A stretch of DNA of 39,511 nt, taken from positions 1-39,511 of the forward strand of contig JABMNR010000129.1 in NCBI GenBank assembly GCA_013203465.1. The letters are read 5' to 3'. Under the pieces are notes generated by a model. That model made no database searches. It saw nothing but the letters and a program-made list of their open reading frames with translations, and was not told the origin of the DNA. This document shows positions 38,415 to 39,511 of this stretch, piece by piece. How positions within the stretch are numbered: position 1 is the stretch's first letter; every line of letters starts with the position of its first letter. The position numbers and the translations under genes were made by a program. The DNA comes from Alphaproteobacteria bacterium (GTDB taxonomy: Bacteria; Pseudomonadota; Alphaproteobacteria; Thalassobaculales; Thalassobaculaceae).

Positions 38415-38662
38415 CCCCTTCCTGCCTTTCCCTGCTATCAGCCGCGCCGTTGGGACGCCGCCTGTTATTGCTTGCCCGCAGTGTAGCGCCCTGGCTGCGC
38501 CGCCGACCAGCCCTCGCGTGCCGCTGCGTTTTTCCTGTTGCGGCTAGGGTTCCTCAACACTGATCGACGGTTTCCAGACCCCCGCGTGGCATTTGCGTCC
38601 CGCCTCGGCATTGTGATAAACACGCGCCGCCGTTGGAGGTATCTTCCATGTCCAATGGCTGC

Positions 38663-38736
38663 TGGGGGATCGTCTAGCGGTAGGACTGCGGACTCTGACT
38701 CCGCCAACCCTGGTTCGAATCCAGGTCCCCCAGCCA
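38663..38736 (+). tRNA. tRNA-Gln (anticodon CUG)
   Basis: The 74-base gene begins TGGGGGA and its acceptor closes with TCCCCCA, discriminator G and encoded CCA (38734-38736). The anticodon stem GCGGA/TCCGC encloses CTCTGAC, giving anticodon CUG, and the T-arm has GGTTCGAATCC. It lies 248 bases from the divergent ppx/gppA gene; that gap holds no gene I can support. A tyrosine integrase begins 77 bases past its 3' end, so the tRNA is a likely integration target. Confidence 0.96.
38711..38736 (+). other. Probable attachment site (left junction) in the 3' end of tRNA-Gln
   Basis: Tyrosine integrases of this kind usually recombine within the T-arm and acceptor end of a tRNA gene, leaving it intact. 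The integrase immediately downstream and the lack of conserved chromosomal genes after the tRNA make this the likely attL or attR core. Its partner copy would lie beyond the window, so the exact length cannot be given. Confidence 0.4.
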
Positions 38737-38813
38737 TTGATTTTATTAAGTTTTCTCCGGTTAATCTAACGACAGTCATCATCGGTTGGGCGAATAGTTG
38801 GGAAGTCTGTTCC

Positions 38814-39511
38814 CTAATTGGCCTCCAAGTTGGCGATTGCCTCATCGGCCAGGATCGCGGTCCGCGAGATATAATGATGATCCAGGATCGCTCCGACCTG
38901 GCCCATGGTGTGCCCGGTGATGGCGCTGATTAGCGCGTGATCGCAGCCTGCCAAAGCAAGCCGCGTCACCGCCGTTCCGCGAATGTCGTTGAAGGTGAGC
39001 CCTTCAATGCCGGCTCGCTTGACGAGCTTCCGCCACGACGAAGAAAAACCAGCTGATGTCCAGGGCCGTCCGGCCGAGTTGGTGAGGATGACCGGGCTGC
39101 ATCGTGGCGCCGTCTCAAGCGCCTGGCGCAACGTCGAGTGGACTGGAATAGAAACCCTAGCGCCGGTCTTGTTTTGGCGCAGCCTCACTCGCTCACCATC
39201 GTAAGCGGACCACGGGAGCCGGAGGAGATCACCTTGCCGCTGACCCGTGTACAGCGCGAATATAAACGCGAGACGTAATTCGGGGCTGGCTTTCGCTAAA
39301 AGCGCGACCTCATCATCGACCGTCCATATCTTGTCCGCTCTGGTTCCCCTGTACAGGCGTCCTGCCCTCTCCAAGGGGTTAGCAAGGACGAGGCCTCGGT
39401 CGAAGGCCCATGACACGACGCGCGCTAAAACTGTAAACGCATAGTCGGCTTGGCGTGGTGTAGCTGACGGCTGATGGCCGCGCTCTCCGGCAAGGCCGGG
39501 ATGATCAGCGC
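38814..39511 (-). CDS. Tyrosine-type site-specific integrase, 5' end beyond the window
   Basis: This is the C-terminal catalytic domain and part of the core-binding domain of a phage-type integrase. The frame has no stop up to base 39511 and reads PSATPRQADYAFTVLARVVS ahead of the first possible start codon, which clearly belongs to the core-binding domain, so the gene continues outside. Active-site residues: Arg in YTGQRQGDLL, Lys in RQNKTGARV, Arg in NDIRGTAVTRL, His in ITGHTMGQV and the Tyr nucleophile in DHHYISRT. The box II His found in most relatives (HDLRG) is Asn here. Such enzymes integrate and excise prophages and genomic islands. It points toward tRNA-Gln with its 3' end 77 bases from the tRNA. 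Confidence 0.93.
   Translation of the reverse strand, partial: ADHPGLAGERGHQPSATPRQADYAFTVLARVVSWAFDRGLVLANPLERAGRLYRGTRADKIWTVDDEVALLAKASPELRLAFIFALYTGQRQGDLLRLPWSAYDGERVRLRQNKTGARVSIPVHSTLRQALETAPRCSPVILTNSAGRPWTSAGFSSSWRKLVKRAGIEGLTFNDIRGTAVTRLALAGCDHALISAITGHTMGQVGAILDHHYISRTAILADEAIANLEAN

Noticed and set aside
38465-38845. Minus-strand open frame over the tRNA-Gln region, with GGPGFEPGLAESESAVLPL
   Set aside because: This peptide is the well-known antisense translation of a tRNA gene, not a protein.

Overview
The window is a gene-dense, GC-rich chromosomal segment of an alphaproteobacterium, most likely a Rhodospirillales-type lineage. This is judged from gene order and protein character: hupB-lon-clpX-clpP-tig with an adjacent tRNA-Leu, sdhE-mfd facing recG with a DUF502 protein beyond it, and ppx-rlmE-guaB-rsmB followed by guaA. 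No species can be named from the sequence alone. Almost every base is coding, and no stretch longer than about 250 bases lacks a gene.

Layout. (1) 1-7.1 kb, minus strand: protein quality control. It holds HU, Lon, ClpX, ClpP, trigger factor and tRNA-Leu(UAG). (2) 7.1-18.3 kb: mixed metabolism and signalling. It holds malonyl-CoA decarboxylase, release factor 3, a Cache-HAMP class III adenylate cyclase, a Gfo/Idh/MocA oxidoreductase, a large DUF3772-MscS channel, an acyl-CoA synthetase and a FrnE-type DsbA protein with a probably leaderless mRNA. (3) 18.3-25.9 kb: Mfd and SdhE (minus) facing RecG (plus), then a DUF502 membrane protein coupled to an alpha/beta hydrolase with fluoroacetate-dehalogenase-like active-site residues. 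(4) 25.9-30.3 kb: the accessory-looking part. It holds a remnant of an IS5-like transposase, an unknown polytopic membrane protein, a nucleoside hydrolase, a DUF3126 protein overlapping a sulfotransferase-like gene, and a Bax-like glucosaminidase. (5) 30.5-38.4 kb: purine and RNA-modification cluster. It holds guaA, a GNAT acetyltransferase, a His-rich cytochrome c, an RsmB-type methyltransferase, guaB, rlmE and ppx/gppA. (6) 38.4 kb to the end: tRNA-Gln(CUG) followed by a tyrosine integrase that runs off the window, which looks like the left edge of an integrated element whose cargo lies beyond base 39511.

How the genes work together: Lon, ClpXP, trigger factor and HU form a folding and proteolysis block. 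GuaB and GuaA are consecutive steps from IMP to GMP, with RNA methyltransferases RsmB and RlmE in the same gene neighbourhood. Mfd and RecG are both DNA-repair motor proteins.

I did not find a clear, complete and previously undescribed system. The most useful leads are the island edge at tRNA-Gln, an FNR/FixK-type box in front of a His/Met-rich cytochrome c, a His/Asp-rich insertion in trigger factor, an SdhE lacking the Arg of its RGxxE motif, a sulfotransferase-like protein with a degenerate 5' loop, and two probable leaderless promoters.
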